DNA of 36,946 nt from JANWKA01 sp035533815 (GCA_035533815.1 DATLTB010000138.1:1-36946); one strand, 5' to 3'; counted from the first letter of the stretch, positions 25,565 to 34,823 are shown. The notes: generated from the sequence alone by a model not told the origin. Numbers and translations: made by a program.

Positions 25565-25904
25565 GCGAAATCATTCCTTGTAATTGCAGGATATACAAAC
25601 CTCAATCTCCAGGATTCTTGAATATACGAAAGGAATGGATATGCTATTATATGAAGACGATATAAAAACAAAGGATACCGTAGAAAGGAATTTTGAAATT
25701 ATCGGTGAAGCTGGTTCTAGGATTCCTGATGATTTTAAGAAAATTCATCCACAAATGGAGTGGAGGATCATTAAGGACTTTCGCAATTTTATTATTTATG
25801 AATATTTTGGGATCAACAATAGGATAGTCTGGGACACGATTCAATATCGTTTACCGGAACTACCCGGGCAAATTTTATTTTTATTAGCACAGGAAAGTAA
25901 TTAA
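25557..25904 (+). pseudogene. HepT-like toxin (DUF86), inactivated
   Basis: The frame opens with TTG 25557 ('M-S-E-R-N-H-S-L'), meets TAA at 25581-25583 where the family has Tyr, and continues 'LQDIQTSISRILEYTKGMD', 'VERNFEIIGEAGSRIPDDFK' and 'EWRIIKDFRNFIIYEYFGIN'. In HepT ribonucleases the catalytic motif is R-x4-H-x-Y; here it is R-N-F-I-I-Y-E-Y, with Tyr (TAT 25797) replacing the catalytic His. A remaining frame could restart at TTG 25584, but that product would lack both the N-terminus and the catalytic His. Together with the frameshifted antitoxin this is a dead MntA/HepT toxin-antitoxin module. A C/T transition (CAT to TAT) explains the His loss. Confidence 0.87.
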
Positions 25905-26542
25905 AACACAACCTGAATAAGTCATTCCATTTACCCTGCGAAATCTTACCAATTCCTGCTAAACGGGATAGTGCCTGGGTATGAGGTGGAAAAAGTGATG
26001 TCTTTGACTGGAGAAACGTTCGATGGCTATGATGTTTATCCGAGTGTCGGAGAGAAAGCAACTCATCTATTATAGTTTGTCCTTAAAAACCTTTCATTTT
26101 TAAATGGCAACAAAAGGATAGCAGCTTTCCCTACCAGGTGCATAAGAAGAAGCAAGAAACCCTCGTTGAAAGTAAGAAAAACAGAATGAACACAATTATC
26201 CAGTTTATTAAAGCTCCAAAACGAGTTCTCCGTGATGTTACATTGGTATTAACCAGAAGTAAGCAAATTCCTGACCTGGCGACCTGTTTTTGATAAGAAT
26301 CAAAAAAACCGAGCAACTTACAAAACCATGGGAATACTTTCCATTTAACTGGTACTTCATTCAAATAAAATCTGTTGGGCAGCCATTGGGTAGCCCAACA
26401 TACATGGATACCACACTTCAAATGCTTTCCGTTGTTGGATAAATATCCTGAAAAATTATTTATCCAAAATGAAATAAGGGGATTATATCAAAAGAAAAGA
26501 GTTCCAAAATTCTGATCTTTTGAAACCCTTATCTGTACTGCG
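25905..26542. other. Intergenic stretch with a possible coding remnant
   Basis: No intact gene is seen. An open stretch without a start codon (25917-26075, plus strand) reads 'VPGYEVEKVMSLTGETFDGY' and 'YPSVGEKATHLL' before a TAG. It looks protein-like, but I cannot assign a family. The rest, up to the tRNA, is A/T-rich. Confidence 0.4.
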
Positions 26543-26617
26543 TGGGAGCACACGGGATCGAACCGCGGACCCTCTGCTTGTAAGGCAGATGCTCTAAACC
26601 AGCTGAGCTATGCTCCC
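26543..26617 (-). tRNA. tRNA-Val (anticodon UAC)
   Basis: On the minus strand a 75-base cloverleaf can be folded. The acceptor stem GGGAGCA pairs with TGCTCCC, followed by discriminator A. The D arm is GCTC...GAGC. The anticodon stem TCTGC/GCAGA holds the loop CTTACAA with anticodon TAC, which reads the GUA valine codon. The T arm contains GGTTCGATCCC. CCA is not encoded, as is common in Bacteroidota. No integrase or attachment-site duplication is seen beside it. Confidence 0.95.
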
Positions 26618-26678
26618 GTTTTATAGGATGGCAAAGATAGGAGCTAAAATTTTCACTAAAAAATGATTTTGGATTTCA

Positions 26679-27947
26679 TCACAAAACCCAATCTACGATT
26701 TTGTTGACCCATTCTTTGCGGTACGGAACGGATATCCGGATGTAATTATCTGTAAACCCTTCCATCATCCCCTGGGAACTGGCTCTTTCAAAGAGGACTG
26801 ACCGGGTTTGACCTGCATTCCGGCAAGTAAAGTCCTGCATTTTCTGGTGGGAAAGCCGGCGCAGTATATTATTTCTTGCCTGTCGTTCTGAAACTGGAAC
26901 TACAGGGGAAAGTTGTAAAGCCGCGGTTTCAGATCTCTCCGAATAGGTGAATACATGCAGGTAGGAAATATCCTGTTCTTCCAGGAATTGGAGGGTCTCC
27001 TGGAAATCCTCCTGAGTTTCAGAAGGGAAACCGGTAATGATATCCGCCCCGATGCAGCAATGGGGCATGGCTTTGCGAATTGAAGCCAATTTACTGGCGT
27101 AAAGTTCCCGGGTATACCGCCGGCGCATCAGACCAAGGATTCGGTTGTTCCCACTTTGCAGGGGGATATGAAAATGAGGCATGAACTTTTCAGATGCAGC
27201 CACGAAGCAGATGATATCTTCGGAAAGCAGGTTTGGTTCTATGGAAGAAATTCGAAAGCGGGAGATTCCTTCCACTTTGTCTAATTCCTGGATCAGCTGG
27301 TAGAAATCTTCTTTTTCTGCTGAGGATAATCCATTTTTCCCGAAATCACCCAGATTGATCCCTGTCAGGACGATCTCTTTTATGTCCATTCCGGCCAGTT
27401 CCCGGGCTTGCCGGACTACATCCCCGATTCGTCCGGACCTGCTTTGACCCCGGGCAGTCGGAATGGTGCAGAAGCTGCAGGAATAATCACAACCATCCTG
27501 AACTTTCAAAAAGGTCCTGGTCCGGTCATGCAGGGACCAGGCAGGTTGAAATTCCTTGACTTCGTGGATATCGCAGGAACAGATCTTGTCGCCAACGTGG
27601 TTTGTCAGTTCTTTGAGGCGGGAGGCTAAGTTGAACTTTTCGGAGGTCCCAAGTACCAGGTCCACTCCGGCAATGCCGGCTATTTCCCGGGATTTTAGCT
27701 GGGCATAGCATCCGGTAATGACTATCTTGCTCTGTGGTGACCGGCGCTTTATCCTGCGGATCAGGTGGCGGCATTCCTTATCCGCATTTTCAGTGACTGA
27801 ACAGGTGTTGAGGACATAAATATCTGCCGGTTCCTCAAATGTTTTCAAGGTAAAACCATCCTGTTCCAGTGTCCTGGACAGGGAGGATGTTTCTGAATAA
27901 TTGAGTTTGCATCCCAGGGTATGGAATGCGACAGTTTCCGAAGGCAT
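26679..27947 (-). CDS. mtaB: tRNA t6A37 methylthiotransferase MtaB
   Basis: The protein has 422 residues from ATG 27947. It is a radical-SAM methylthiotransferase that turns t6A37 into ms2t6A37 in tRNAs reading ANN codons. The N-terminal UPF0004 domain has cysteines C13 ('TLGCKLNYSET'), C49 ('VLNTCSVTENAD') and C80 ('ITGCYAQL'), which hold one 4Fe-4S cluster. The radical-SAM cluster is C153-DYS-C157-SF-C160. 'FMPHFHIPLQSGNNRILGLM' and 'GADIITGFPSETQEDF' are typical of the family. The C-terminus is a short TRAM-like tail. An upstream in-frame TTG (27965) lies near a perfect -7 element (27954-27961), which places the transcription start almost at ATG 27947, so the ATG is the better start and the mRNA is nearly leaderless. 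It diverges from the GH3 gene. Confidence 0.92.
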   Translation of the reverse strand: MPSETVAFHTLGCKLNYSETSSLSRTLEQDGFTLKTFEEPADIYVLNTCSVTENADKECRHLIRRIKRRSPQSKIVITGCYAQLKSREIAGIAGVDLVLGTSEKFNLASRLKELTNHVGDKICSCDIHEVKEFQPAWSLHDRTRTFLKVQDGCDYSCSFCTIPTARGQSRSGRIGDVVRQARELAGMDIKEIVLTGINLGDFGKNGLSSAEKEDFYQLIQELDKVEGISRFRISSIEPNLLSEDIICFVAASEKFMPHFHIPLQSGNNRILGLMRRRYTRELYASKLASIRKAMPHCCIGADIITGFPSETQEDFQETLQFLEEQDISYLHVFTYSERSETAALQLSPVVPVSERQARNNILRRLSHQKMQDFTCRNAGQTRSVLFERASSQGMMEGFTDNYIRISVPYRKEWVNKIVDWVL

Positions 27948-27953
27948 GGGAAG

Positions 27954-27961
27954 CAAAGTTA
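27954..27961 (-). promoter_or_regulatory. mtaB -7 promoter element
   Basis: On the minus strand the bases read TAACTTTG, a perfect match to the Bacteroidota TAnnTTTG element. It ends seven bases before the mtaB ATG, implying a transcript with almost no leader. A TTG lies 26 bases further upstream, farther than the usual spacing of about 20. Confidence 0.55.
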
Positions 27962-27997
27962 GCAAAGATGGATCAGCGGACCATTTCCAATTACTGC

Positions 27998-28028
27998 TTG
28001 ATCCAAGCCAGTATTTTAACCATATTTG
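27998..28028 (+). promoter_or_regulatory. Promoter of the GH3 gene
   Basis: TTG (27998-28000), a 20-base spacer and CATATTTG (28021-28028) fit the Bacteroidota sigma-ABfr promoter (TTTG/TTG, about 20 bases, TAnnTTTG) except for one base. It places the start of transcription about 18 bases before the ATG at 28052. Confidence 0.55.
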
Positions 28029-28051
28029 TGGTTCACACTAATTTCTTGATT

Positions 28052-30472
28052 ATGATTCGTATATATTTTTTCCTGTCTGCGACCTGTTTGCTGATGGCCG
28101 CCGTTTCCCGTCCGGGATCAGCCCAGATGAAAAAGGCTGTAAGTATATACCATAAGGGTTGGATTGACCTCAACAAGAATGGCAAAATGGATGTCTATGA
28201 GGATCCCCGGGCTTCCATATCCGCAAGGGTGGAAGACCTCCTCTCTCAAATGACCCTGGATGAAAAAACCTGCCAGCTGGTCACCCTGTATGGCTATCGT
28301 CGCGTCCTTAAAGATCCATTGCCTACTCCGGAATGGAAGAAGGAGGTATGGAAGGATGGGATAGCCAACATAGATGAACACCTGAACAGTTATGTGGGCA
28401 AGGAGGGATTTCCGGATACCAGCATCTATGCCCGGAATATACCCAAACATATCTGGGCCATGAATCAGGTGCAGAAATTTTTCATTGAGAATACCCGCCT
28501 GGGTATTCCGGTGGATTTTACTAATGAAGGTATCCGGGGTGTGGAAGCCTATACGGCCACTGATTTCCCGACCAACCTGGCCATGGGAGCCACCTGGGAT
28601 GCTGACCTGGTATACCAGGAAGGCCGGATAACAGGAGAGGAAGGTCGATTGCTGGGGTATACCAATGTATATGCCCCAATCCTGGATATTGTCCGTGACC
28701 AACGGTGGGGGCGGGTGGAGGATTGTTATGGAGAGTCTCCTTTCCTGGCAGCCCGGATGGGGGTTATGATGGTTAGAGCCATGCAAAGGGACCATACGGT
28801 GGTATCCACCGCCAAGCATTTTGCTTTTTACAGCGCAGTTAAAGGTGGCAGGGAGGGCATGGCCAGAACGGATCCCCAGGTGACCCGCAGGGAGGCGGAA
28901 AACCTCCTGCTTCCCGCTTTTGAAGCAGCCATTCATGCCGGACTGCTGGGTATTATGGTTTCTTATAATGATTACGATGGCATACCGATGGAAGGCAGCA
29001 GGTACTGGCTGACCACCCGGCTCCGGAAGGATTTTGGGTTCAAAGGATATTTGGTCTCTGACAGTGGGGCATTGGAATACCTGTTTACGAAACACCATGT
29101 AGCCGGGGATATGGATGATGCCATTGTACAGGCTTATGATGCGGGCCTCAATGTCCGGACGAATTTCACCCCACCCTCTGATATCATATTACCCTTGCGC
29201 AGGCTGGTGAAGGAAGGCCGGATATCCATGAAGACCATCGATAACCGAGTGAGGGATGTGCTTCGGGTTAAATTCTGGGAGGGGACATTCGATCATCCTT
29301 ACCAGAATCATGTACAGGAAGCATTGGATAGTGTAAACTGTCCGGCTCACCGCCTTATCGCGCTCCAAGCATCCAGGGAATGCCTGGTCCTTTTGAAAAA
29401 TGACCATCATATCCTTCCCCTCAGCAAGGATATTTCTTCAGTAGCGGTTATCGGACCGAACGCCAATGATGCCAGCTATGCACACAAACACTATGGTCCC
29501 CAGGGTGTTCATCCGGTCACCGTCCTTGCCGGGATCAGGGACGAACTTGGTCAAAAGGTGAAGATCAATTATTCCAGAGGCTGCAACCTGGTGGATGCCC
29601 GGTGGCCGGAAAGCGAAATACTTCCTGAGCCATTGACCCCAGAAGAACAGCTGGGAATTGATTCGGCAGTAGCCGCAGCCCGCCGCTCAGATGCAGTCAT
29701 CCTGGTCCTCGGGGAAAATTCACCGATCTCCGGGGAAAACCATAGCCGGACCAGCCTGGACCTTCCGGGCCGCCAGCTGGACCTGGCCCAGGCGGTCTTT
29801 GCAGTGGGTAAGCCCACTGTCGTGGTCCTGATCAATGGGCGTCCCCTATCCATCAACTGGGTGAACAAATATATTCCGGGTATCCTGGAAGCCTGGTATC
29901 CGGGCGAGCAGGGGGGCACTGCAGTAGCAGAAGCCTTGTTTGGCGATTATGACCCAGGGGGGAAATCCACCGTCACCTGGCCAAAAACGGTGGGTCAGAT
30001 ACCCCTCAATTTCCCGACCAAACCGGATGCACAGACCGATGTGGGGGATTATGGGGTGGTGAAAGGGATGTTATATCCCTTCGGTTACGGACTGAGTTAT
30101 ACCCATTTTGGATACAGCGATCTGGAGATCAGCCCGGAAACACAGCACCGGGCTGGAAATATCACCGTCAGTTTTCAAGTGGAGAACACCGGTTCCCGGG
30201 AAGGAGATGAGGTTCCCCAACTATATATCCGGGAAGAGACCAGCAGTGTGACTACCTATGAAAAACAACTCCGGGGATTCCAGCGGATCCACCTTGAACC
30301 TGGAGAAAAACAACAGATATCCTTTACCCTGACCCCCGATGACCTGAAATTATGGAACCGGGATATGCATCATGTGGTCGAGCCAGGCAAATTCAGGGTG
30401 ATGATTGGGTCATCCTCTGAAGATATCCGGTTAAATGGCGCGTTTGAGATTGTCCCGGATTCGGCCAATTGA
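28052..30472 (+). CDS. Secreted glycoside hydrolase family 3 (beta-glucosidase-like)
   Basis: From ATG 28052 the protein has 806 residues. An earlier in-frame start would put non-signal sequence before the signal peptide and would lie upstream of the promoter. A signal peptide ends near 'PGSAQ'. An EF-hand-like Ca-binding loop D39-L-N-K-N-G-K-M-D-V-Y-E50 precedes the catalytic domain, as in a recognised Bacteroidota GH3 subgroup. The TIM-barrel domain follows ('RVEDLLSQMTLDEKTCQLVT', 'VYAPILDIVRDQRWGRVEDC', 'TAKHFAFYS') with the nucleophile D337 in 'YLVSDSGAL'. Then come the alpha/beta sandwich ('SSVAVIGPNANDASY', 'SGENHSRTSLDLPG') and a C-terminal fibronectin-III-like domain ('YPFGYGLSYTHFGYSDLEIS'). 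It removes terminal beta-linked sugars in the periplasm. The exact glycoside is not predictable. No SusC/SusD genes are nearby. Confidence 0.9.
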   Translation: MIRIYFFLSATCLLMAAVSRPGSAQMKKAVSIYHKGWIDLNKNGKMDVYEDPRASISARVEDLLSQMTLDEKTCQLVTLYGYRRVLKDPLPTPEWKKEVWKDGIANIDEHLNSYVGKEGFPDTSIYARNIPKHIWAMNQVQKFFIENTRLGIPVDFTNEGIRGVEAYTATDFPTNLAMGATWDADLVYQEGRITGEEGRLLGYTNVYAPILDIVRDQRWGRVEDCYGESPFLAARMGVMMVRAMQRDHTVVSTAKHFAFYSAVKGGREGMARTDPQVTRREAENLLLPAFEAAIHAGLLGIMVSYNDYDGIPMEGSRYWLTTRLRKDFGFKGYLVSDSGALEYLFTKHHVAGDMDDAIVQAYDAGLNVRTNFTPPSDIILPLRRLVKEGRISMKTIDNRVRDVLRVKFWEGTFDHPYQNHVQEALDSVNCPAHRLIALQASRECLVLLKNDHHILPLSKDISSVAVIGPNANDASYAHKHYGPQGVHPVTVLAGIRDELGQKVKINYSRGCNLVDARWPESEILPEPLTPEEQLGIDSAVAAARRSDAVILVLGENSPISGENHSRTSLDLPGRQLDLAQAVFAVGKPTVVVLINGRPLSINWVNKYIPGILEAWYPGEQGGTAVAEALFGDYDPGGKSTVTWPKTVGQIPLNFPTKPDAQTDVGDYGVVKGMLYPFGYGLSYTHFGYSDLEISPETQHRAGNITVSFQVENTGSREGDEVPQLYIREETSSVTTYEKQLRGFQRIHLEPGEKQQISFTLTPDDLKLWNRDMHHVVEPGKFRVMIGSSSEDIRLNGAFEIVPDSAN

Positions 30473-31086
30473 TCTAACATTCAAATGAAAATAAAGTAGT
30501 AATCCCGTAAATGCATAAAACAATCAGTACAAAAACCAATGGTTAATTAACCGTAAATCGGGTAGGTACTTAAAGGAAATGGGAGGCGTAAGAATGGATA
30601 ATCTCAACACATAAACGGTAAAAGGGATGCCCATGCTAAAAACCACCCCATCTCCATTTTTATACTTGTTGGGTTTTGCAAAATCGGCGGGTGCTAGCTG
30701 GTCTGGCGCTGGTCCGGCTTTGGCTTATGGAAGGGAAGCCACTGGTATAGGATTCTGATTGGGATAATTTCCGCAGGATATGGGGAAGTTACCTTACAGG
30801 TTTCAAATATTGCTTAAGTATCCGCAGCTAATGGGGGCTTATTCATGCTTATATCATGGCTTTGGCATATCCGTTAGACCATTATTTACCGGATAAATAA
30901 GACCTCATTGGGTCTTTAATCGCGCGATGAGTCGTTTCTATTATTCATTATTCTACAGGACTTTGAACAAGGCACAGATTTAATGGGAGCAACTTCTGTT
31001 TACTTCCCGGATAGGTTATATTTGCCGCAGGAAAATCCTGTTGCCGGACTGAAGTGTTCCTGCTCTTTTACAGGCCCCATGATGCG
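30473..31086. other. Intergenic stretch between GH3 and priA
   Basis: No convincing gene. It contains the 12-base palindrome GGTTAATTAACC (30541-30552), a small ATG frame of 41 codons (30631-30756) without recognisable sequence, a weak hairpin AAGACC/GGTCTT (30899-30916), and the priA -7 element at 31017-31024. Confidence 0.5.
31017..31024 (+). promoter_or_regulatory. priA -7 promoter element
   Basis: TATATTTG matches the Bacteroidota TAnnTTTG element exactly and lies 62 bases before the priA ATG. A CTG at 30996-30998, 18 bases upstream, could be a degenerate -33 box. Confidence 0.45.
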
Positions 31087-33531
31087 ATGAAATATGCTGA
31101 GGTCATACTGCCCCTGGCCTTGCCAAGGAATTACACCTACCATGTTCCTGAAGGAATGGATGCCCTGATCCGGCCCGGGATGAGGGTGGCCGTGCAATTT
31201 GCCGTGAAGAAAAAATACGCAGCCCTGGTCAGCCGATTACATGATGAACGCCCAGGAAACTATGCTACCAAACCTATCCTACAGTTACTGGACGAGGAAC
31301 CCATCCTCTATGCTGCCCAGCTTAAATTCTGGAATTGGCTGGCGTCATATTACATGTGCACAGAAGGAGAGGTGATGAACGCCGCCTTGCCGGCCCGCCT
31401 GAAATTGTCCAGTGAGACAATACTTATTTTTAACGGGGCATACGGAGAGGAGTTCGGGAATCTCGATGAAGATGAATACCTGGTGGCGGAAGCCCTGAGT
31501 ATTAAAAAAGAACTCACGGTCGGGAAAGTGCAGGAATTATTGGATAAGGCTTCTGTTTTCGGGGTAATCCGCAGGTTGATGGAAAAAGGGATTTGCCTGA
31601 TACAGGAGGATCTGCGAGAATCCTTCCGGATCCGGGAGGAAAATTTCATCACGCTCGACCCCCGGTACATGGAGGAGGAACAGTTGAAATCCCTGTTCGA
31701 AGAGATGGGTAAGGCCCCCAAGCAGCTGGAACTCCTCATGGCATTTTTACACCTGAAACGGACCCAGGGTGAAGTGAAACAAACTGAACTACTGGAGAAA
31801 TCCGGAGCTAAATATGCCCAGCTCAAAGGACTGATGGAAAAAAAAGTCCTGTTACCGGAACGCCGCCGGCTGGACCGGGTATCGCTGGCTTATGAAGGAG
31901 TAAGGGAGGAAACGATGCTCAGCGAGGACCAGGGCCGATGTTATGACCGGATCTGCAGCCTTTTCACGGAAAAGCCGGTAGTCTTGCTCCAAGGCGTGAC
32001 TTCCAGTGGGAAGACCCTGGTCTATATCCGCCTCATAGCGGATTACCTCCAGCAGGGTAAGCAAGTCCTGTACCTCTTACCGGAAATTGCCCTAACTGCC
32101 CAGATCATCCGACGCCTGCAGCGGCATTTCGGGGAAAAGGTGGGGGTCTATCATTCCAGATTCAGTGATAATGAACGGGTGGAACTCTGGCAAAAAGTGA
32201 AATCCGGGGAAATCCGGGTTATCCTGGGTGCCCGTTCTGCCTTGTTGCTGCCTTTCGGGGAGCTGGGCCTGATCATCCTGGACGAAGAACACGACAGTTC
32301 ATTCAAGCAACAGGAGCCTGCACCCAGATATCATGCCCGGGATGCCGCCATATATTATGCCGGTGTTTTAGGCGCCCGGGTATTACTCGGATCCGCAACC
32401 CCTTCCCTGGAATCCTATCACCATGCCCTCAGTGGTAAATATGGACTTGCCGAACTGAAGGAAAGATTCGGCGGATCCCTATTGCCTGAAATGGTCCTGG
32501 TCAATGCCCTGCACAGTGCAAGGTCCAGCTCATCACAAACTTTTATTACCCCCGAACTGCAGGCAGAGATCACCCGGGTGCTCGCACAGGACAAACAGGT
32601 GATCCTGTTTCAGAATCGCAGGGGATTTGCCCCCTGTCAGGTCTGCACCACCTGTGGATGGATCAATCATTGTGCTCATTGTGAAGTATCGCTGACCTAC
32701 CATAAGCTCCGGGAAAAGCTGCAATGCCATTATTGCGGGCGGCAGTATCCGCTGGGCAGGATATGCGGGGCATGCGGAAGCCCTACCCTGGTCCTCAAAG
32801 GATTCGGAACAGAAAAAGTAGAAGATGATATCATCAGCCTATTTCCCTCGGCCAGGGTGGCCAGGATGGATGTGGATTCCATCCGGTCAAAGCATGGGCA
32901 CCAAAAACTGATCCATTCCTTTGAACAGCGTCGGGTGGATATCCTGGTAGGAACCCAGATGGTGGTGAAGGGGCTAGATTTTGATCATGTCGCCCTTGTA
33001 GGGATCCTGAATGCGGATAGCCTGCTGAATTTCCCTGACTTCAGATCCGGAGAAAGGGCATTCCAGATCATGGAACAGGTCAGCGGAAGGGCAGGCAGGA
33101 AGGAAAACCGGGGGAAAGTGATCATCCAGACCCTTAACCCCAAACATCCGATTCTTGAATTTGTGCTGCACCATGATTACCGGGCGATGTATGAGGCTGA
33201 AATCGAGCATCGCAGGCAATTCCGGTTTCCGCCCTTTTTCCGGCTGGTACGCATTACCCTGAAACATAAGAACCAGCAACTGGCTGAGGAGGCTTCCCGC
33301 AGGCTTTTTTCCCTGCTTCCCCCTGCTATCCGGGATTCCGCACTCGGACCTGCTGCTCCTTATATTTCCCGGATACGGAACTATTATATATTTGAATTGT
33401 TATTCCGGCTTCCCTTACAGTCGGCTCAGATCATCCTGATCAAAAAGCAACTGAAGGAGGCATTCCAGTCCCTGCATGAAGAAAAAAAATTTAGCCGGGT
33501 GTTCCTGATTCCTGATGTGGATGTGGTATGA
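31087..33531 (+). CDS. priA: Primosomal protein N' / replication restart helicase PriA
   Basis: The protein has 814 residues from ATG 31087, which begins 'MKYAEVILPLALPRNYTYHV', the standard PriA N-terminus; earlier in-frame codons add non-homologous residues. PriA rebuilds stalled replication forks by unwinding DNA 3' to 5' and loading the primosome. The N-terminal DNA-binding domain is followed by the helicase motor: Walker A 'GVTSSGKT' (about 303-310) and D399-E-E-H402. An eight-cysteine zinc-binding insert follows (C520, C523, C529, C532, C547, C550, C560, C563). Then come motif IV-VI elements 'GTQMVVKGLDFDHVALVGIL' and 'QVSGRAGRKENRGKVIIQT'. All expected parts are present. Confidence 0.95.
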   Translation: MKYAEVILPLALPRNYTYHVPEGMDALIRPGMRVAVQFAVKKKYAALVSRLHDERPGNYATKPILQLLDEEPILYAAQLKFWNWLASYYMCTEGEVMNAALPARLKLSSETILIFNGAYGEEFGNLDEDEYLVAEALSIKKELTVGKVQELLDKASVFGVIRRLMEKGICLIQEDLRESFRIREENFITLDPRYMEEEQLKSLFEEMGKAPKQLELLMAFLHLKRTQGEVKQTELLEKSGAKYAQLKGLMEKKVLLPERRRLDRVSLAYEGVREETMLSEDQGRCYDRICSLFTEKPVVLLQGVTSSGKTLVYIRLIADYLQQGKQVLYLLPEIALTAQIIRRLQRHFGEKVGVYHSRFSDNERVELWQKVKSGEIRVILGARSALLLPFGELGLIILDEEHDSSFKQQEPAPRYHARDAAIYYAGVLGARVLLGSATPSLESYHHALSGKYGLAELKERFGGSLLPEMVLVNALHSARSSSSQTFITPELQAEITRVLAQDKQVILFQNRRGFAPCQVCTTCGWINHCAHCEVSLTYHKLREKLQCHYCGRQYPLGRICGACGSPTLVLKGFGTEKVEDDIISLFPSARVARMDVDSIRSKHGHQKLIHSFEQRRVDILVGTQMVVKGLDFDHVALVGILNADSLLNFPDFRSGERAFQIMEQVSGRAGRKENRGKVIIQTLNPKHPILEFVLHHDYRAMYEAEIEHRRQFRFPPFFRLVRITLKHKNQQLAEEASRRLFSLLPPAIRDSALGPAAPYISRIRNYYIFELLFRLPLQSAQIILIKKQLKEAFQSLHEEKKFSRVFLIPDVDVV

Positions 33532-33534
33532 ACC

Positions 33535-34062
33535 CTAGAATGGGCTGGCTATAACCTGGAATTGGGAATTACAACTTAGGGTAATGTCCTGGGAAGTGGT
33601 CTGGCTGGTGACGACCGTGGTCTGCAAGGCAAAAGAATCCAGTTTGATATAATTCTGAATATCGGTCCCGGTCATTTTTAGCAACAGCTGATTTCCGACA
33701 TTGGAAGGAATGGAATCCAGGTAAGCCACTTCGGTGGAACCCAGCCCAGGGGAATAAAGAAAAATTTTGGTTGACCGGAGGAAACTGAAATTTTGGCCCT
33801 GAGGGGACAGGATGGACAGGGAAAGCTGGGTCAGGTAGACATGTTTCACCAGGCTTGATGCCGTGTTATAGGTCTGAAATTCGGTACTGGAATTAGTTGC
33901 CATATTCCCAGTCTGGAAAGTAAGGGGAATGCCTGCCAGCGGATCGGATGGAACAGAAAAAGTATCGGGGTAAGAAATATTGAAATTCAATAAGTTCTTA
34001 AGCTTTTTACAACCTGTAAATGCTAATGCACCCACCAGGAGGCAGGCCAGGTATTTTTTCAT
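33535..34062 (-). CDS. Small lipoprotein of unknown function
   Basis: From ATG 34062 the protein has 175 residues with a lipoprotein signal peptide 'MKKYLACLLVGALAFTGC' (C18). The start is fixed by a four-base ATGA overlap with the stop of the upstream gene, so the two are translationally coupled. The mature part is rich in Ser, Thr and Asn, with predicted beta strands ('YPDTFSVPSDPLAGIPLTFQ', 'VYLTQLSLSILSPQGQNFSF', 'VVTSQTTSQDITLSCNSQF'). This suggests a beta-sandwich domain exposed on the periplasmic or outer surface. I do not recognise the family. The gene ends four bases from the converging priA stop. Confidence 0.8.
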   Translation of the reverse strand: MKKYLACLLVGALAFTGCKKLKNLLNFNISYPDTFSVPSDPLAGIPLTFQTGNMATNSSTEFQTYNTASSLVKHVYLTQLSLSILSPQGQNFSFLRSTKIFLYSPGLGSTEVAYLDSIPSNVGNQLLLKMTGTDIQNYIKLDSFALQTTVVTSQTTSQDITLSCNSQFQVIASPF

Positions 34063-34754
34063 AGGATTGATTTTGCCGGTTTTTCTTCCATGGGACAAGG
34101 CAGGTTGCCAATCTCATCGGAATCATAGACGAATTTACCGGTTCTGGGGGACTTGGCCAATTTAACCATGGTCTGGGCCACTGTTTCAGATTCGATCGGC
34201 CGGTATTTCTTCCAGCGGCCGGTCAGCAACGGACGGATTACTGGAGTGAGCTTTTGCATTAAAACTTCTGTAGGCCTGGACGCAGCTCTTTTTCCCAGTA
34301 GGAATGAAGGCCGCAGGATATGAATACTTTCAAAGGGCAGTTGCTGAAGGGCCCATTCCAGTTCCCCTTTAAGCCGGAGATAGAAATTACCAGAATTCCG
34401 GTCAGCCCCTGCAGACGAAATAAGCAGGAGTTTTTTGACTCCGTGGGCGGAAGCCTCCCTGGCAGCAGTCAGGGGAAGATCATAATCTATTTTCCGGTAT
34501 TTAAGCCTGTCCCCTTTTACCTGCCTGTTTGTCGTACCTATGCAGGAAAAAAGGACATCTCCCCTGATGAGGGGCACCCAGGTCTCCGGAAGGTTGAAAT
34601 CCACCCGGTGGATATCCAGCCGGTCGCTGGTCCCCGGAAAATCATTGCGGACCAGTATCCTGATGCGGGAAAAATAATCCTCTGCCAGCATTTTTTCGAG
34701 CAAAAGTCCGCCGGTGAGTCCGGAAGCTCCCAGTATGATGGCCGTTCTCTCCAT
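34059..34754 (-). CDS. NAD(P)-binding SDR-like protein (TIP30/NmrA-type)
   Basis: The 231-residue protein has the size of atypical short-chain dehydrogenases. The nucleotide-binding loop G9-A-S-G-L-T-G-G16 follows the first strand 'TAIILGASGLTGG'. 'VLFSCIGTTNRQVKGD' and 'KLLLISSAGADRNSGNFYLR' are the usual substrate/cofactor strands of the NAD(P)H-binding HTATIP2-like group, with 'FYLRLKGELEWAL' giving the Y-x3-K catalytic pattern. Its substrate is unknown. It is co-transcribed with the lipoprotein gene, overlapping it by four bases, and diverges from murB over 69 bases. Confidence 0.85.
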   Translation of the reverse strand: MERTAIILGASGLTGGLLLEKMLAEDYFSRIRILVRNDFPGTSDRLDIHRVDFNLPETWVPLIRGDVLFSCIGTTNRQVKGDRLKYRKIDYDLPLTAAREASAHGVKKLLLISSAGADRNSGNFYLRLKGELEWALQQLPFESIHILRPSFLLGKRAASRPTEVLMQKLTPVIRPLLTGRWKKYRPIESETVAQTMVKLAKSPRTGKFVYDSDEIGNLPCPMEEKPAKSIL

Positions 34755-34823
34755 GATTTTATACCTAATTTCGTTAAGTCGTTAAAAAAGTACCCGGTTT
34801 TGTAGGTACATATTTGTCCCCCC

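Noticed and set aside
26131..26421. A 96-codon minus-strand frame in the gap before tRNA-Val
   Set aside because: The composition is unusual, with many Trp, Cys and Phe, no motif, no start context and no conserved feature.
28118..29098. A 326-codon open frame on the minus strand opposite the GH3 gene
   Set aside because: The plus strand carries the conserved GH3 catalytic domain; the antisense product has no recognisable motif or signal.
30541..30552. Palindrome GGTTAATTAACC in the gap before priA
   Set aside because: A 12-base A/T-rich palindrome can occur by chance; there is no second copy or gene start near enough to suggest an operator.
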